Under the pieces are notes generated by a model. It had not been told where the DNA came from and did not search any database. It saw only the letters and a list, made by a program, of their open reading frames with translations. The translations under genes and the position numbers were made by a program. Source: Cellulomonas sp. Leaf334 (lineage in GTDB: Bacteria > Actinomycetota > Actinomycetes > Actinomycetales > Cellulomonadaceae). From it: DNA of 64,000 nucleotides. Below, piece after piece: positions 1 to 10,671 of this stretch. The first letter of the stretch is position 1. Every line of letters starts with the position of its first letter. The stretch covers positions 498,256-562,255 of the forward strand of contig NZ_LMOO01000001.1 of the NCBI RefSeq assembly GCF_001424195.1, given 5' to 3'.

Positions 1-1202
1 TCGAGATCGACCTCGACCGCGCGCAGGGCACGGCGACGTACGCGGCGTTGGGCCTGCCGACGGTGCGGCCGGCGAAGAACCTGTCGACGGAGGCGCTGGA
101 GGCGTTGGTCGGGCTGCACCGCGAGCTGGCGCGGCGGGACGACGCCGCCATCGCGACGCCCGAGGAGGCCCGCCGTGCGACGACGGCGTTGCGCCTGTGG
201 ATGCGGGAGCGCAACAACCACCTGCCCGAGATCGAGACCGCCGCCGAGGACCTCGTGCGACGGGCGGGGTACACGACGGGCGCCCTGACCCACAGCGCGG
301 TCGCGTCGATGGCCGCCGACCTCGGCTTCACGCTGATCCACGTCGACGACCTCCCGCACTCCACGCGCACGGTGACCGACCTGGCGAACGGCCGCATCTA
401 CCTGCCCCCGGCGTCCATCCCGGGTGGCCACGGCCTGCGCTCCCTGGCGCTCCAGGCGATCGCGCACCGCGTCCTCGCCCACTCGACGCCGCGCAGCTAC
501 GCGGACTTCTTGCGCCAGCGCGTCGAGATCACCTACTTCGCCGCCGCCTGCCTCATGCCCGGCACGGCCGCGGTCGCGCACCTCAGCGCCGCGAAGCGCC
601 GCAAGGAGCTGGCCGTCGAGGACTTCCGCGACTCGTTCGGCGTCACGCACGAGGCTGCCGCCCAGCGGCTCACCAACCTGCTGACCGAGCATCTCGACAT
701 CCGCCTGCACTTCCTGCGCGTGGGTGACGACGGCACCCTGTTCAAGGGCTACAGCAACGATGCCGTGAAGTTCCCCACCGACGGCACCGGCGCCATCGAG
801 GGCCAGGTCGTGTGCCGCGAGTGGGCGGCCCGCTCGGCGTTCACTCGTCGCGACCGCGCCGGCGAGTACTACCAGTACACCGACACGCCCGAGGGCACGT
901 TCTGGTGCACCACGCAGACGGGCTCGACGTCGGCAGGCGGGTTCTCGATCACGGTCGGCGTCCCGTTCGGTGCGGCGAAGTGGTTCCGCGGTCGGGACAC
1001 GACGAGGCGTCGCGAGTCCCGGTGCCCCGACCCGACCTGCTGCCGGCTCCCCGACCCCGGGCTGGCCGCGCAGTGGGCCCCGCACGCCTGGCCGAGCGCG
1101 GCGGTGCACGCGCACGTGCTCTCGCCGCTGCCCACGGGGGCATTTCCCGGCGTCGAAGATGCCGAGGTCTACGCGTTTCTCGACCGCCACGCACCCCGGT
1201 GA
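1..1202 (+). CDS. ScfR-type (DUF955/IrrE-like) transcriptional regulator, 5' partial
   Basis: The reading frame is open from base 3, so the gene starts upstream of the window; the expected N-terminal helix-turn-helix is out of view. The visible part has the IrrE-like middle region and the C-terminal region typical of short-chain-fatty-acyl regulators (ScfR family, related to RamB, which control acetate, propionate and glyoxylate metabolism). The segment around bases 453-485 reads IAHRVLAH where active IrrE peptidases have HExxH, so the domain is probably a non-catalytic ligand sensor. The motif YFAAACLMP (about base 535) is typical of the family, and CPDPTCC near bases 1021-1041 may bind metal. 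The stop codon touches an in-frame ATG of the next gene. Family assignment is from sequence recognition; the ligand is not known. Confidence 0.8.
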   Translation, partial: EIDLDRAQGTATYAALGLPTVRPAKNLSTEALEALVGLHRELARRDDAAIATPEEARRATTALRLWMRERNNHLPEIETAAEDLVRRAGYTTGALTHSAVASMAADLGFTLIHVDDLPHSTRTVTDLANGRIYLPPASIPGGHGLRSLALQAIAHRVLAHSTPRSYADFLRQRVEITYFAAACLMPGTAAVAHLSAAKRRKELAVEDFRDSFGVTHEAAAQRLTNLLTEHLDIRLHFLRVGDDGTLFKGYSNDAVKFPTDGTGAIEGQVVCREWAARSAFTRRDRAGEYYQYTDTPEGTFWCTTQTGSTSAGGFSITVGVPFGAAKWFRGRDTTRRRESRCPDPTCCRLPDPGLAAQWAPHAWPSAAVHAHVLSPLPTGAFPGVEDAEVYAFLDRHAPR

Positions 1203-1219
1203 TGGTGCACAGTGGCGCC

Positions 1220-1867
1220 ATGCCACAGATCCGGGTGTTCCTGCTCGACGACCACGAGGTCGTCCGTCAGGGTCTTCTGCGCCTCCTCGAGTCGACCGCC
1301 GACATCACCGTCGTCGGCGAGGCGGCGACCGCGCAGGAGGCCCTCGTCCGCATCCCTCGCTCCGAGGCCGACGTCGCGCTCCTCGACGTGCGCCTGCCGG
1401 ACGGCAGCGGCATCGAGGTGTGCCGCGAGCTCGCCTCGACGGCGCCGGGCGTCCGCTGCCTCATGCTCACGTCCTTCGAGGACGACGAGGCGCTCCTCGC
1501 GGCGATCACCGCGGGCGCGGCGGGGTACGTGCTCAAGGAGATCCGGGGCTCGCAGCTGCTCGACTCGATCCGTCTCGTGGCGAGCGGGAGGTCGCTGCTC
1601 GACCCCGCGACCACCGAGCGTGTGCTCGCCCGGCTGCGCGAGTCGCACCAGCGCGACCCGCGTCTGGACCTGCTGACCACCCAGGAGAGCGTCGTGCTCG
1701 ACCTCATCGGGGAAGGGCTCAGCAACCGGGAGATCGCCGACCGGATGTTCCTCGCGGAGAAGACCGTGAAGAACTACATCTCGAGCCTGTTGGCCAAGAT
1801 CGAGGTGCGCGGACGGACGCAGGCAGCCCTGTTCATCACCGAGCAGAACCGCCTGCACCCCGAGTAG
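1220..1867 (+). CDS. NarL/DevR-type response regulator
   Basis: A 215-residue two-component response regulator. The N-terminal receiver has the acidic pair in LLDDHEVVRQG, the phospho-acceptor Asp in ALLDVRLPDGSG, a conserved Thr/Ser in LMLTSF and the Lys in YVLKE. A C-terminal LuxR-type helix-turn-helix follows (LTTQESVVLDLI...EKTVKNYISSLL). The closest named family is DevR/DosR of mycobacteria. The DevS-like kinase at 2522 is its likely partner, with a flavodoxin between them on the other strand. The ATG at 1220 was chosen because homologues start a few residues before the receiver; an in-frame ATG at 1202 overlaps the previous stop. Neither start has a clear ribosome binding site. Confidence 0.85.
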   Translation: MPQIRVFLLDDHEVVRQGLLRLLESTADITVVGEAATAQEALVRIPRSEADVALLDVRLPDGSGIEVCRELASTAPGVRCLMLTSFEDDEALLAAITAGAAGYVLKEIRGSQLLDSIRLVASGRSLLDPATTERVLARLRESHQRDPRLDLLTTQESVVLDLIGEGLSNREIADRMFLAEKTVKNYISSLLAKIEVRGRTQAALFITEQNRLHPE

Positions 1868-4057
<2,190 letters not shown>

Positions 4058-4061
4058 CGCG

Positions 4062-4075
4062 AGGACCTTCGACCC
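4062..4075. promoter_or_regulatory. DosR/DevR-box-like palindrome upstream of the DoxX-like gene
   Basis: The 14-mer AGGACCTTCGACCC matches 10 to 11 of 14 positions of the DosR core consensus in the Y/W/K sense and resembles the site at 2476-2489 read on the other strand. It starts 5 bases after the kinase stop and 94 bases before the next ATG. A possible -10 (CAGTCT at 4099-4104) lies at the spacing expected for class-II activation. Confidence 0.45.
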
Positions 4076-4168
4076 TGTGGCGGCCCCGGTGGGCCGAGCA
4101 GTCTGGAGCCGTCAGCACGGTTCAGCACAGATCCTTCACGGGATCGCCACGAAGGGGAGTCGATCGTC

Positions 4169-4753
4169 ATGGCCACCATCCACCCCGAGGTCAGCACCTC
4201 GACGCACCCGGCCACCCTGGTCGAGGACGACCTGGTCACGTCGTCGACGGGCCGTCGCTGGCTCGCCGTCACGAGGCTGGCCACCGGATTCATCTTCCTG
4301 TGGGCCTTCCTCGACAAGACCTTCGGCCTGCACTACAGCACCGGCGCTGCGGTGGCCGAGGGTTCACCGAGCCTGTCGTGGCTCGACGGGGGCACCCCGA
4401 GCCAGGGCTTCATGACGTTCGGCTCGGTCGGCCCGTTCAAGGACGTCTTCGCCTCCATGGCGAGTCCCGTCACCGACTGGCTCTTCATGCTCTGCCTGCT
4501 GGGAGTCGGCACCGCCGTCATGCTCGGCATCGGCCTGCGGGTCTCTGCCGTCGCCGGGTCGCTGCTCATGCTGTCGATGTGGGTGGCCGAGTGGCCGCTC
4601 CTGCAGGGCTCGACCAACCCGGTAATGGACTACCACGTGATCTACGCGCTGGTCCTGGTCGTCTGCGCGACGCTCCTCGCCGGAGACACCTGGGGCCTCG
4701 GTCGCCGGTGGGCGAAGCTCCCGCTCGTGCAGCGGTTCGGCTGGCTGCGCTGA
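4169..4753 (+). CDS. DoxX-like integral membrane protein
   Basis: A 194-residue protein with four predicted transmembrane helices (around RLATGFIFLWAFLDKTF, TDWLFMLCLLGVGTAVML, VAGSLLMLSMWVA and YHVIYALVLVVCATLL). This layout and the helix-1 motif FLWAFLDKTFG are typical of the DoxX family, which is often linked to respiratory or thiol redox chemistry. A DosR-box-like site lies upstream and a strong hairpin terminator follows, so it is probably a monocistronic member of the DevR/DevS regulon. The reaction, if any, is unknown. Confidence 0.7.
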   Translation: MATIHPEVSTSTHPATLVEDDLVTSSTGRRWLAVTRLATGFIFLWAFLDKTFGLHYSTGAAVAEGSPSLSWLDGGTPSQGFMTFGSVGPFKDVFASMASPVTDWLFMLCLLGVGTAVMLGIGLRVSAVAGSLLMLSMWVAEWPLLQGSTNPVMDYHVIYALVLVVCATLLAGDTWGLGRRWAKLPLVQRFGWLR

Positions 4754-4772
4754 CCCGACAGGGTCCTGTCCG

Positions 4773-4802
4773 GAGCGGCACCTCGGTCCTGAGGTGCCGC
4801 TC
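4773..4802 (+). terminator. Rho-independent-type hairpin
   Basis: A perfect 12-bp inverted repeat, GAGCGGCACCTC at 4773-4784 and its complement at 4791-4802, encloses a 6-base loop. It sits 20 bases after the stop of the DoxX-like gene. The T tract is poor, as is usual in high-GC actinobacteria. Confidence 0.75.
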
Positions 4803-4859
4803 TCGTGTCGTCGGGCGACACGCTCGCCAACGCGGTGCCGCTCTGCCACGATCTGTCGC

Positions 4860-5687
4860 ATGGTGGACAACGGCGCCGGGTGGACCGAGAGCACCGTCGA
4901 GGTCGAGGGCCACGACGTCTTCTACCGGGAGAGCAGCGACGTCCCGGGCGCGCTGCCGATCGTCCATGTGCACGGCTTCGGGATCTCGGGCGCGTACCTC
5001 ATGCCGACTGCCCGCATGCTCGCGTCGCGCGCCGTCAACCTGGTCCCCGACCTGCCGGGCTACGGCAAGAGCGAGAGCTGGGGCTACACCCTCGGCATCC
5101 CGGCGCTCGCGGTCGCCCTCCTGCACATCCTGGACGAGCTCGGACTGGACAAGGTCGTCCTGGTCGGCAACTCCATGGGCTGCCCCATCAGCCTCGAGGT
5201 GGCCCACGCCGCACCCGACCGCGTCGACCGGATCGTGCTGGTGTCGCCCGCGGGTGGCATCCACAACCAGGGGCTGGGCCGTGCGGTCCGGCAGCTGGCG
5301 ATGGACAGTGCGCGGGAGAACCGCAGGATGGCCAGGGTGGCCGTGCCCGACTACCTGCGGTTCGGTCCGGTCAACACGTTCCACCTCTTCAGCGAGATGA
5401 CGCGCTTCCCGTCCCTGGAGCGACTCCTCAAGACCCCCGTACCGACGCTGGCGGTCATCGGGAGCAAGGACCCGCTGATGGCACCGCCCGCGCGGGTCCG
5501 GGAGGTGAGCCGCCTGGCTGCGGCCCACACCACCGTCGCCCTGATCGAGGGTGCCGCGCACGCGATCAACTTCAGCCACCCCGGTGAGCTCTCGCACGTG
5601 ATCTCGTCCTGGCTCGACGGGCGCGAGATCGTCGACGACCCCGGCTCCCCCGGCTACACCCGGGTGCTGCAGCTCCCGCGCAGCTGA
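4860..5687 (+). CDS. Alpha/beta hydrolase
   Basis: A 275-residue cytosolic alpha/beta-hydrolase. The oxyanion segment HVHGFGISG, nucleophile elbow GNSMG (catalytic Ser), Asp in GSKDPLM and His in GAAHAINFSHP give a complete triad in the right order. It resembles MhpC/BphD-type C-C hydrolases and haloperoxidase-like esterases, but the substrate cannot be assigned. The ATG at 4860 lies 7 bases after CACGAT and lacks a ribosome binding site. Its stop faces the stop of the next gene with 4 bases between. Confidence 0.8.
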   Translation: MVDNGAGWTESTVEVEGHDVFYRESSDVPGALPIVHVHGFGISGAYLMPTARMLASRAVNLVPDLPGYGKSESWGYTLGIPALAVALLHILDELGLDKVVLVGNSMGCPISLEVAHAAPDRVDRIVLVSPAGGIHNQGLGRAVRQLAMDSARENRRMARVAVPDYLRFGPVNTFHLFSEMTRFPSLERLLKTPVPTLAVIGSKDPLMAPPARVREVSRLAAAHTTVALIEGAAHAINFSHPGELSHVISSWLDGREIVDDPGSPGYTRVLQLPRS

Positions 5688-5691
5688 GCCG

Positions 5692-6396
5692 TCAGGCGCC
5701 CACGGTCCGCCGCAGCAGCAGCTCGTGCAGGCGGGGGTCGGCCAGCGGCCGGAAGTGTCCCGGGGTGTCGAGCACCACCTCCGTCGCCCCGTCGAGCGCG
5801 CTCCCCGCCGGGATGTGCGGGTCCCACCAGCTGTACACCGACGTGATCCGGTGGTTGACGGTGCGCTCGGCGTCCAGCGCGACGATCGTGGCGTCGCTCG
5901 GGATGAACGCCCGCACGGCCGGCGTCACGAACCAGCGCGCGTACGACGACCCCGCGAACGGGGTGTTCACCGCGATCATCGACGCGATGCGGCCGCTGGG
6001 GTCCTCCCGCAGCATCGCGAGCTTGCCGATGAGCCCGCCCTTGCTGTGCGCGACCACCACGACGTCGCACAGGTCGTGCGCCGCGAGGTACCGGCCGAGC
6101 ACGCTCGCCCCGCGCAGCACGGGCCGGCGGTTGCTGCCCAGGTCCGGCAGCACGTGGACCCGCACGCCGTGGTCGTGCAGGAGCGTCGCCAGCGGCAGCA
6201 GGAAGTGCCACGACTCGTACACCCCCGGAACCAGGACGACCGGCGGCCCGACCGGGTTCGCGGGACTTCGCAGGGAGTCGGGATCCGTCCGCGACGTGAT
6301 GCCCGCCGCCTGCCACCCGAGCACCGACGCGTAGTCGCGCGCCCGCCACCAGGTCTGGCGCAGCAGACCACCGGACGTCCTCGTCGCATCCTGCAT
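5692..6396 (-). CDS. Lipase/PGAP1-like alpha/beta hydrolase
   Basis: A 234-residue hydrolase. VVLVPGVYESWHF is the oxyanion region and VVAHSKGGLIGK is a lipase-type nucleophile elbow (HSKGG) of the kind found in triacylglycerol lipase and PGAP1-like proteins. A late TPGHFRPLADPRL carries the likely catalytic His. There is no signal peptide, so it probably acts inside the cell. The ATG at 6396 was chosen; a GTG at 6414 would add six residues. It is divergent from the membrane protein at 6481. Confidence 0.75.
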   Translation of the reverse strand: MQDATRTSGGLLRQTWWRARDYASVLGWQAAGITSRTDPDSLRSPANPVGPPVVLVPGVYESWHFLLPLATLLHDHGVRVHVLPDLGSNRRPVLRGASVLGRYLAAHDLCDVVVVAHSKGGLIGKLAMLREDPSGRIASMIAVNTPFAGSSYARWFVTPAVRAFIPSDATIVALDAERTVNHRITSVYSWWDPHIPAGSALDGATEVVLDTPGHFRPLADPRLHELLLRRTVGA

Positions 6397-6480
6397 GCGG
6401 ACATGGTGCCGCACGACGGGTCCGGTATGGCCCTATCTTGGGCATGTGCCCCGACTCCGTCGCCTCGCGAGCTGCGCCGC

Positions 6481-7305
6481 ATGAACATCGTCGTGGGCGC
6501 ACTGATCACGCTCGGTGTCACGGCGTTCACGGTGTCCGCGATGCTGCTGGTGCGGCGCCGGGCCCCGGCCGGCAGCTACTTCAGCGACGGGGACCGCGCG
6601 TCCGGCGTGTTCGGCGTGCTGGCCACGGGCTTCTCGGTCCTGCTCGGCTTCATCATCTTCCTGGCGTTCCAGTCCTACGACCAGGCGCGCTCCGGGGCCG
6701 AGACCGAGGCCGTGACGGTCGCGCAGCAGGTGCAGACCGCCCAGTTCCTGCCCGCCGACGTGCGCGAGGAGCTCACCGGCGAGCTCGTCTGCTACGCCCG
6801 GGCCGTGGTGGGCGTCGAGTGGCCGCGGATGCAGGACGGGACCTTGGGTGACGCGTTCAACCCGTGGGGCCCGGCGCTGTTCGAGACGATCGACACCGTC
6901 GAACCGCAGACCGCTGTCGAGCAGTCCGCGTACGACCGGTGGATGGACCAGACGTCCAACCGCGAGCAGGCCCGCATCGACCGCGTGCACGGCGCGGAGG
7001 GTCTCATCCCCCTGCCGCTGTGGCTGGTCCTGTTCGTCATCTCCGCCGTGATCTTCGTCTATGTCCTGTTCTTCGCGGACTCGGCGGAGGGCGCGGTCAC
7101 GCAGGGCCTGCTGATGGGCAGCGTCACCGTCGTCATCACGCTCCTCCTGCTCCTGCTGGGCTTCTTCGACCACCCGCACGGGGACCAGGTGGGCAAGCTC
7201 GAACCGGCGGCGATGGAGCGCACGGTGCGCATCGTCGACGCGCAGCTGGCCGAGGTCGGCATCGACCTCACTCCACCGTGCGACGCCACGGGCCGCGCCG
7301 ACTGA
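6481..7305 (+). CDS. DUF4239-like membrane protein
   Basis: A 274-residue protein with two transmembrane helices near the N-terminus (residues about 2-22 and 40-62), a cytosolic or periplasmic middle section with Glu-rich helices, and two further helices near residues 180-230. This arrangement and the motif GFIIFLAFQSYDQAR match the bestrophin-like DUF4239 family, whose biochemical role is not established. It stands alone and converges with the helicase gene, with stop codons almost touching. Confidence 0.65.
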   Translation: MNIVVGALITLGVTAFTVSAMLLVRRRAPAGSYFSDGDRASGVFGVLATGFSVLLGFIIFLAFQSYDQARSGAETEAVTVAQQVQTAQFLPADVREELTGELVCYARAVVGVEWPRMQDGTLGDAFNPWGPALFETIDTVEPQTAVEQSAYDRWMDQTSNREQARIDRVHGAEGLIPLPLWLVLFVISAVIFVYVLFFADSAEGAVTQGLLMGSVTVVITLLLLLLGFFDHPHGDQVGKLEPAAMERTVRIVDAQLAEVGIDLTPPCDATGRAD

Positions 7306-7306
7306 C

Positions 7307-9802
7307 CTACCGGCGGACGCCCCGCACCGGCGCGGCGGCCAGCGGGTCGTCGGGCCACGCGTGCTTGGGGTACCGGCCGCGCAGCTCCGCCCGGACCGCC
7401 GGGTAGCCCGTGCTCCAGAACGACCCGAGGTCGGCGGTCACGGCCGCCGGGCGACCCGCGGGTGAGAGCAGGTGCAGCAGCACCGGCACGCGACCGTCGG
7501 CCAGCCGCGGTGTGGCGCGCCACCCGAAGACCTCCTGCAGCCGGACCGGGAGCACGGGCTGGTCGCCGGTGTAGTCCACCCGCAGGCTCGACCCGCTGGG
7601 CACCGTGAGGCGTTCGGGGGCGAGCGTGTCGAGCCGGGACGCGTCGGGCCACGGCAGGAGCCGGCGCAGTGCCTGCACCACGTCGACGCGGCTCAGGTCC
7701 CGGGCGCCGCGGACGCGCGCCAGGTCCGGTCCGAGCCAGTACTGGAGGGCGGCCAGGAGGGCGTCGTCGGACACGTCCGGCCAGGGTGCACCGAGCGCGC
7801 CGTGCAGGAACGCCATCCGCTGGCGCAGCCCCGAGGCCGCGTCCGTCCAGCGCAGCAGGGCCAGCCCCTCCCGGGTCAGCCCGTCGCGCATCGCCGCCAC
7901 GACGAGCTCGGGAGGTGGGTCGGCGAGCCGCACGGACGTCAGCTCGATCGCGCCGAGCCGCCGGACGTGGCGCGCGACGACCGCACCGTCGGCCCAGGCG
8001 ACGACGTCGTCCTCGCGCAGCAGCGCGGGCGCGGCGTCCGTGGCCACCTCGAGGTCGAGCGGTGCGGCCGAGCGGATCGTGGCGTCCCGGCGGCCGGCTC
8101 CACGATCCGCGTCGGCGACGGCCAGCCACGGCAGCCCTGCCAGCCCGGAGCCGGGTGGCAGCACCGCACCCGTGCCGGACGTCATCAGGTACGTCGACCC
8201 GCCGGGTCGCAGCCGGGCGATGCGGTCCGGGTGGGCGAGGGCGACGACGAGCCCGACGGCGAGGTCGTCGCTGAGCCCGTCCACTGCACCACCGTCCGGG
8301 ACCGACGCCCGCAGCCGGCCCACCTGCGCCCGCCACGGTCCGGACTGCGGTCCTCCGCGCCGCAGGGCACGCAGCGCCGCGACCAGGTCACCGCCGGGGG
8401 CACGCGCGTCCTCGGACAGCAGGGCGACCACCTCGGCCGCGCGTCGTGCCCCCACGAGCGCGGCACCGTCGAGGAGCCCTCGGGCGAGCCGGGGGTCGGC
8501 GGGGACCGCCGACACCGCCCGGCCGCGCGCCGTCGGGTGACCGTCGCCGTCGACGGCCCCGAGCGCGACGAGCGTCGCCTGCGCCACCGCCATCGCCGCG
8601 GCGGGCGGCCGGTCGAGCAGGGCGAGCCCGAGACCGTCGGGGCTCCCCCAGCACGCCAGCTCGAGCGCGAACGTCGTGAGGTCCGCCGTGAGGATCTCCG
8701 GTTCGGGGTGCGCGACCAGGCGCGCGTGGTCGTGCGCGGACCAGCACCGGTACACCGCGCCCGGTCCTTCGCGCCCGGCGCGGCCCGCGCGCTGCTCCGC
8801 CGACGCGCGGCTCACCCCGACGGTCACCAGCCCCGCCAGGCCCCGGCGGTGGTCGGTGCGGGGCTCGCGCGACAGTCCCGCGTCGACCACGAGCCGGACC
8901 CCCGGCACCGTGAGCGACGACTCCGCGACTGCCGTCGACACGACGACCCGGCGTCGCGTGCCGGCCGTCAGCGCGAGGTCCTGCACGTGCGCGGGCAGCC
9001 GACCGTGCAGCGGACGGACGTCGACGTCGAGCCCGCCGAGCCGGCGCGCCACCCCGTCGACCTCGCCGGCGCCCGGAACGAAGACCAGGACGTCGCCGGA
9101 ACGCTCGGCCAGGGCACGGCGGACCGTCGCCGCCACGTGGTCGAGGAACGCCGGCGTGACCCCGCGGTCGTCGGTCCGGGCGGTGCGCGCGGGGGCCGGG
9201 CACCAGAGGGTGTCGACGGGGAACAGCGCACCCGCGACCGCGACCACCGGCGCCGGCTCGGAGCCGCCCAGGAGGGCCGCGGTGCGCTCGGCCTCGACCG
9301 TCGCGGACATCGCGACGACGGCGAGGTCGTCGCGCAGGTGCGTCCGGACGTCGACGAGCAGCGCGAGCGCGAGGTCGTCGACGAGGTGGCGTTCGTGGAC
9401 CTCGTCGAGGATCACCGCGCCGACCCCGGGCAGCTCCGGGTCGCGCTGCAGGCGGCGCAGCAGCACCCCGGTGGTGACCACCTCCACCCTCGTCGCAGCG
9501 CTTGCGAGACTCTCTCCCCGGACGGAGAACCCGACGGTGCGACCGACGGGCTCGCCGAGCAGGTGCGCCAGCCGGCGCGCAGCGGCGCGTGCCGCGATCC
9601 GCCGCGGCTGGGTGACCACGACGCGCCCGGGGACCGCCGCGGCGACGGCGGGTGGGACCAGGGTCGTCTTGCCGGTCCCCGGTGGCGCCTGCACCACGAC
9701 GACGCCCCGCGCCCGGAGCGCGGCGACGACGCCGGGGAGCCCGTCGCGCACGGGCAGGTCGGGCGGGTCGGCGAGCAGCCGCGCGATCGGGTCGTCGTCC
9801 AC
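7307..9802 (-). CDS. hrpB: ATP-dependent RNA helicase HrpB
   Basis: An 831-residue DEAH-box helicase with the family's usual length. It has Walker A in APPGTGKTTLVPP, the DEVHERH box, SAT motif (AMSATV), motif V/VI (TVPGVRLVVDAG, QRAGRAGR) and a long HrpB-specific C-terminal domain rich in LPWPDA/LPV segments. HrpB proteins are DEAH helicases of the DEAD-like superfamily with poorly defined RNA roles. The GTG at 9802 was chosen because the protein begins, as in homologues, just before the ARLLADPPDLPVRDGLP segment; the open frame upstream to 10558 overlaps the next gene and is not used. Confidence 0.9.
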   Translation of the reverse strand: MDDDPIARLLADPPDLPVRDGLPGVVAALRARGVVVVQAPPGTGKTTLVPPAVAAAVPGRVVVTQPRRIAARAAARRLAHLLGEPVGRTVGFSVRGESLASAATRVEVVTTGVLLRRLQRDPELPGVGAVILDEVHERHLVDDLALALLVDVRTHLRDDLAVVAMSATVEAERTAALLGGSEPAPVVAVAGALFPVDTLWCPAPARTARTDDRGVTPAFLDHVAATVRRALAERSGDVLVFVPGAGEVDGVARRLGGLDVDVRPLHGRLPAHVQDLALTAGTRRRVVVSTAVAESSLTVPGVRLVVDAGLSREPRTDHRRGLAGLVTVGVSRASAEQRAGRAGREGPGAVYRCWSAHDHARLVAHPEPEILTADLTTFALELACWGSPDGLGLALLDRPPAAAMAVAQATLVALGAVDGDGHPTARGRAVSAVPADPRLARGLLDGAALVGARRAAEVVALLSEDARAPGGDLVAALRALRRGGPQSGPWRAQVGRLRASVPDGGAVDGLSDDLAVGLVVALAHPDRIARLRPGGSTYLMTSGTGAVLPPGSGLAGLPWLAVADADRGAGRRDATIRSAAPLDLEVATDAAPALLREDDVVAWADGAVVARHVRRLGAIELTSVRLADPPPELVVAAMRDGLTREGLALLRWTDAASGLRQRMAFLHGALGAPWPDVSDDALLAALQYWLGPDLARVRGARDLSRVDVVQALRRLLPWPDASRLDTLAPERLTVPSGSSLRVDYTGDQPVLPVRLQEVFGWRATPRLADGRVPVLLHLLSPAGRPAAVTADLGSFWSTGYPAVRAELRGRYPKHAWPDDPLAAAPVRGVRR

Positions 9803-9819
9803 GCACGCAGTCTGCGGGG

Positions 9820-10671
9820 TCAGGCCGACGATCGCTCCCTCGCCGACTCGACGGGCAGCAGCACGGCACCGACCAGGAAGCACACCGCACCGACGAACGT
9901 GCCGAGGTTGACCAGCTCGAGATTGGCCGACTGGTCCGTGGACGGCACGTAGCGGGCTGCGACCGCCGAGACACCGAACGCGATCGACCCGAGCATGTTG
10001 AGCGCCGCGATGCTCCAGCCGATCGAGCGGTCCGGGCGCGGGAGGACCCCGCGGTTGACCTCGGCGTAGGCGAACCAGCTGGCCACGAGGAAGCAGATCG
10101 ACCCGTACACGTCGGGCGCCCAGACCAGGTGCCGGGCCTGCTCGGCCGTGAGGTCCGCCTGCGTCGCCGAGAAGGTGCTGATGTTGAAGAACACGGTGCC
10201 CACCAGCTGGACCAGCACGGCCCAGAAGTCGATCCGGTGCGGCTTCCAGCCCACGAGCGAGGCGAGCGGGCGGGGCCGCGCCGACTCGGTGAGCACCCCG
10301 CCGGGCGCGCGCAGCGTCTCGTGGAACTGCAGGTAGGCGGCCGACGTGAAGAAGATCGAGCCGACGAAGAACGTGCCGGCGACCACGGCCGGGTCGAGGG
10401 CGTCGAAGTACAACGGGACCGAGCCGAGGGCGAAGCACAGCGACCCGATCGCGAACAGGCTCCCGATCCACCAGCTCATCGCGCTGGCCCGACCACCCTC
10501 GGCCCGGACACCCGCGAGCCGCAGACCGAGACCCTTGCGGTGCCGCCGCGAGCTCCACTCGACCTCGGTCCCGTCCGGGCGCACGAGCACGGCGTGCGTG
10601 ACGAACCCCAGCGGGCCGCGGGTGTGCTGCACCCGCCAGCCCGCCGGGAGGTCCGGGACGGTCGCCGTCAC
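9820..10671 (-). CDS. YrhK-domain membrane protein
   Basis: A 283-residue protein with about seven hydrophobic helices. It begins with a short soluble part, then WWIGSLFAIGSLCFALGS and VVAGTFFVGSIFFTSAAYLQ, and ends with paired helices near SIAFGVSAVAARYV and FVGAVCFLVGAVLLP. The repeated 'SLxFxxGS...FFxGSxxFTxxAxLQ' pattern is that of the YrhK domain. The GTG start overlaps the stop of glutamate decarboxylase by 4 bases (GTGA), so the two proteins are translationally coupled. A role in acid response or transport linked to decarboxylase is suggested only by that coupling. Confidence 0.7.
   Translation of the reverse strand: MTATVPDLPAGWRVQHTRGPLGFVTHAVLVRPDGTEVEWSSRRHRKGLGLRLAGVRAEGGRASAMSWWIGSLFAIGSLCFALGSVPLYFDALDPAVVAGTFFVGSIFFTSAAYLQFHETLRAPGGVLTESARPRPLASLVGWKPHRIDFWAVLVQLVGTVFFNISTFSATQADLTAEQARHLVWAPDVYGSICFLVASWFAYAEVNRGVLPRPDRSIGWSIAALNMLGSIAFGVSAVAARYVPSTDQSANLELVNLGTFVGAVCFLVGAVLLPVESARERSSA

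Noticed and set aside
4756-4770. Palindrome-like ACAGG-GT-CCTGT after the DoxX-like gene as a third DevR box
   Set aside because: It lacks the GGG..C...G..CCC spacing of the other two sites, and a terminator follows immediately.
9803-10558. N-terminal extension of HrpB to 1083 residues
   Set aside because: It overlaps the YrhK gene in another frame and does not look like a protein domain.
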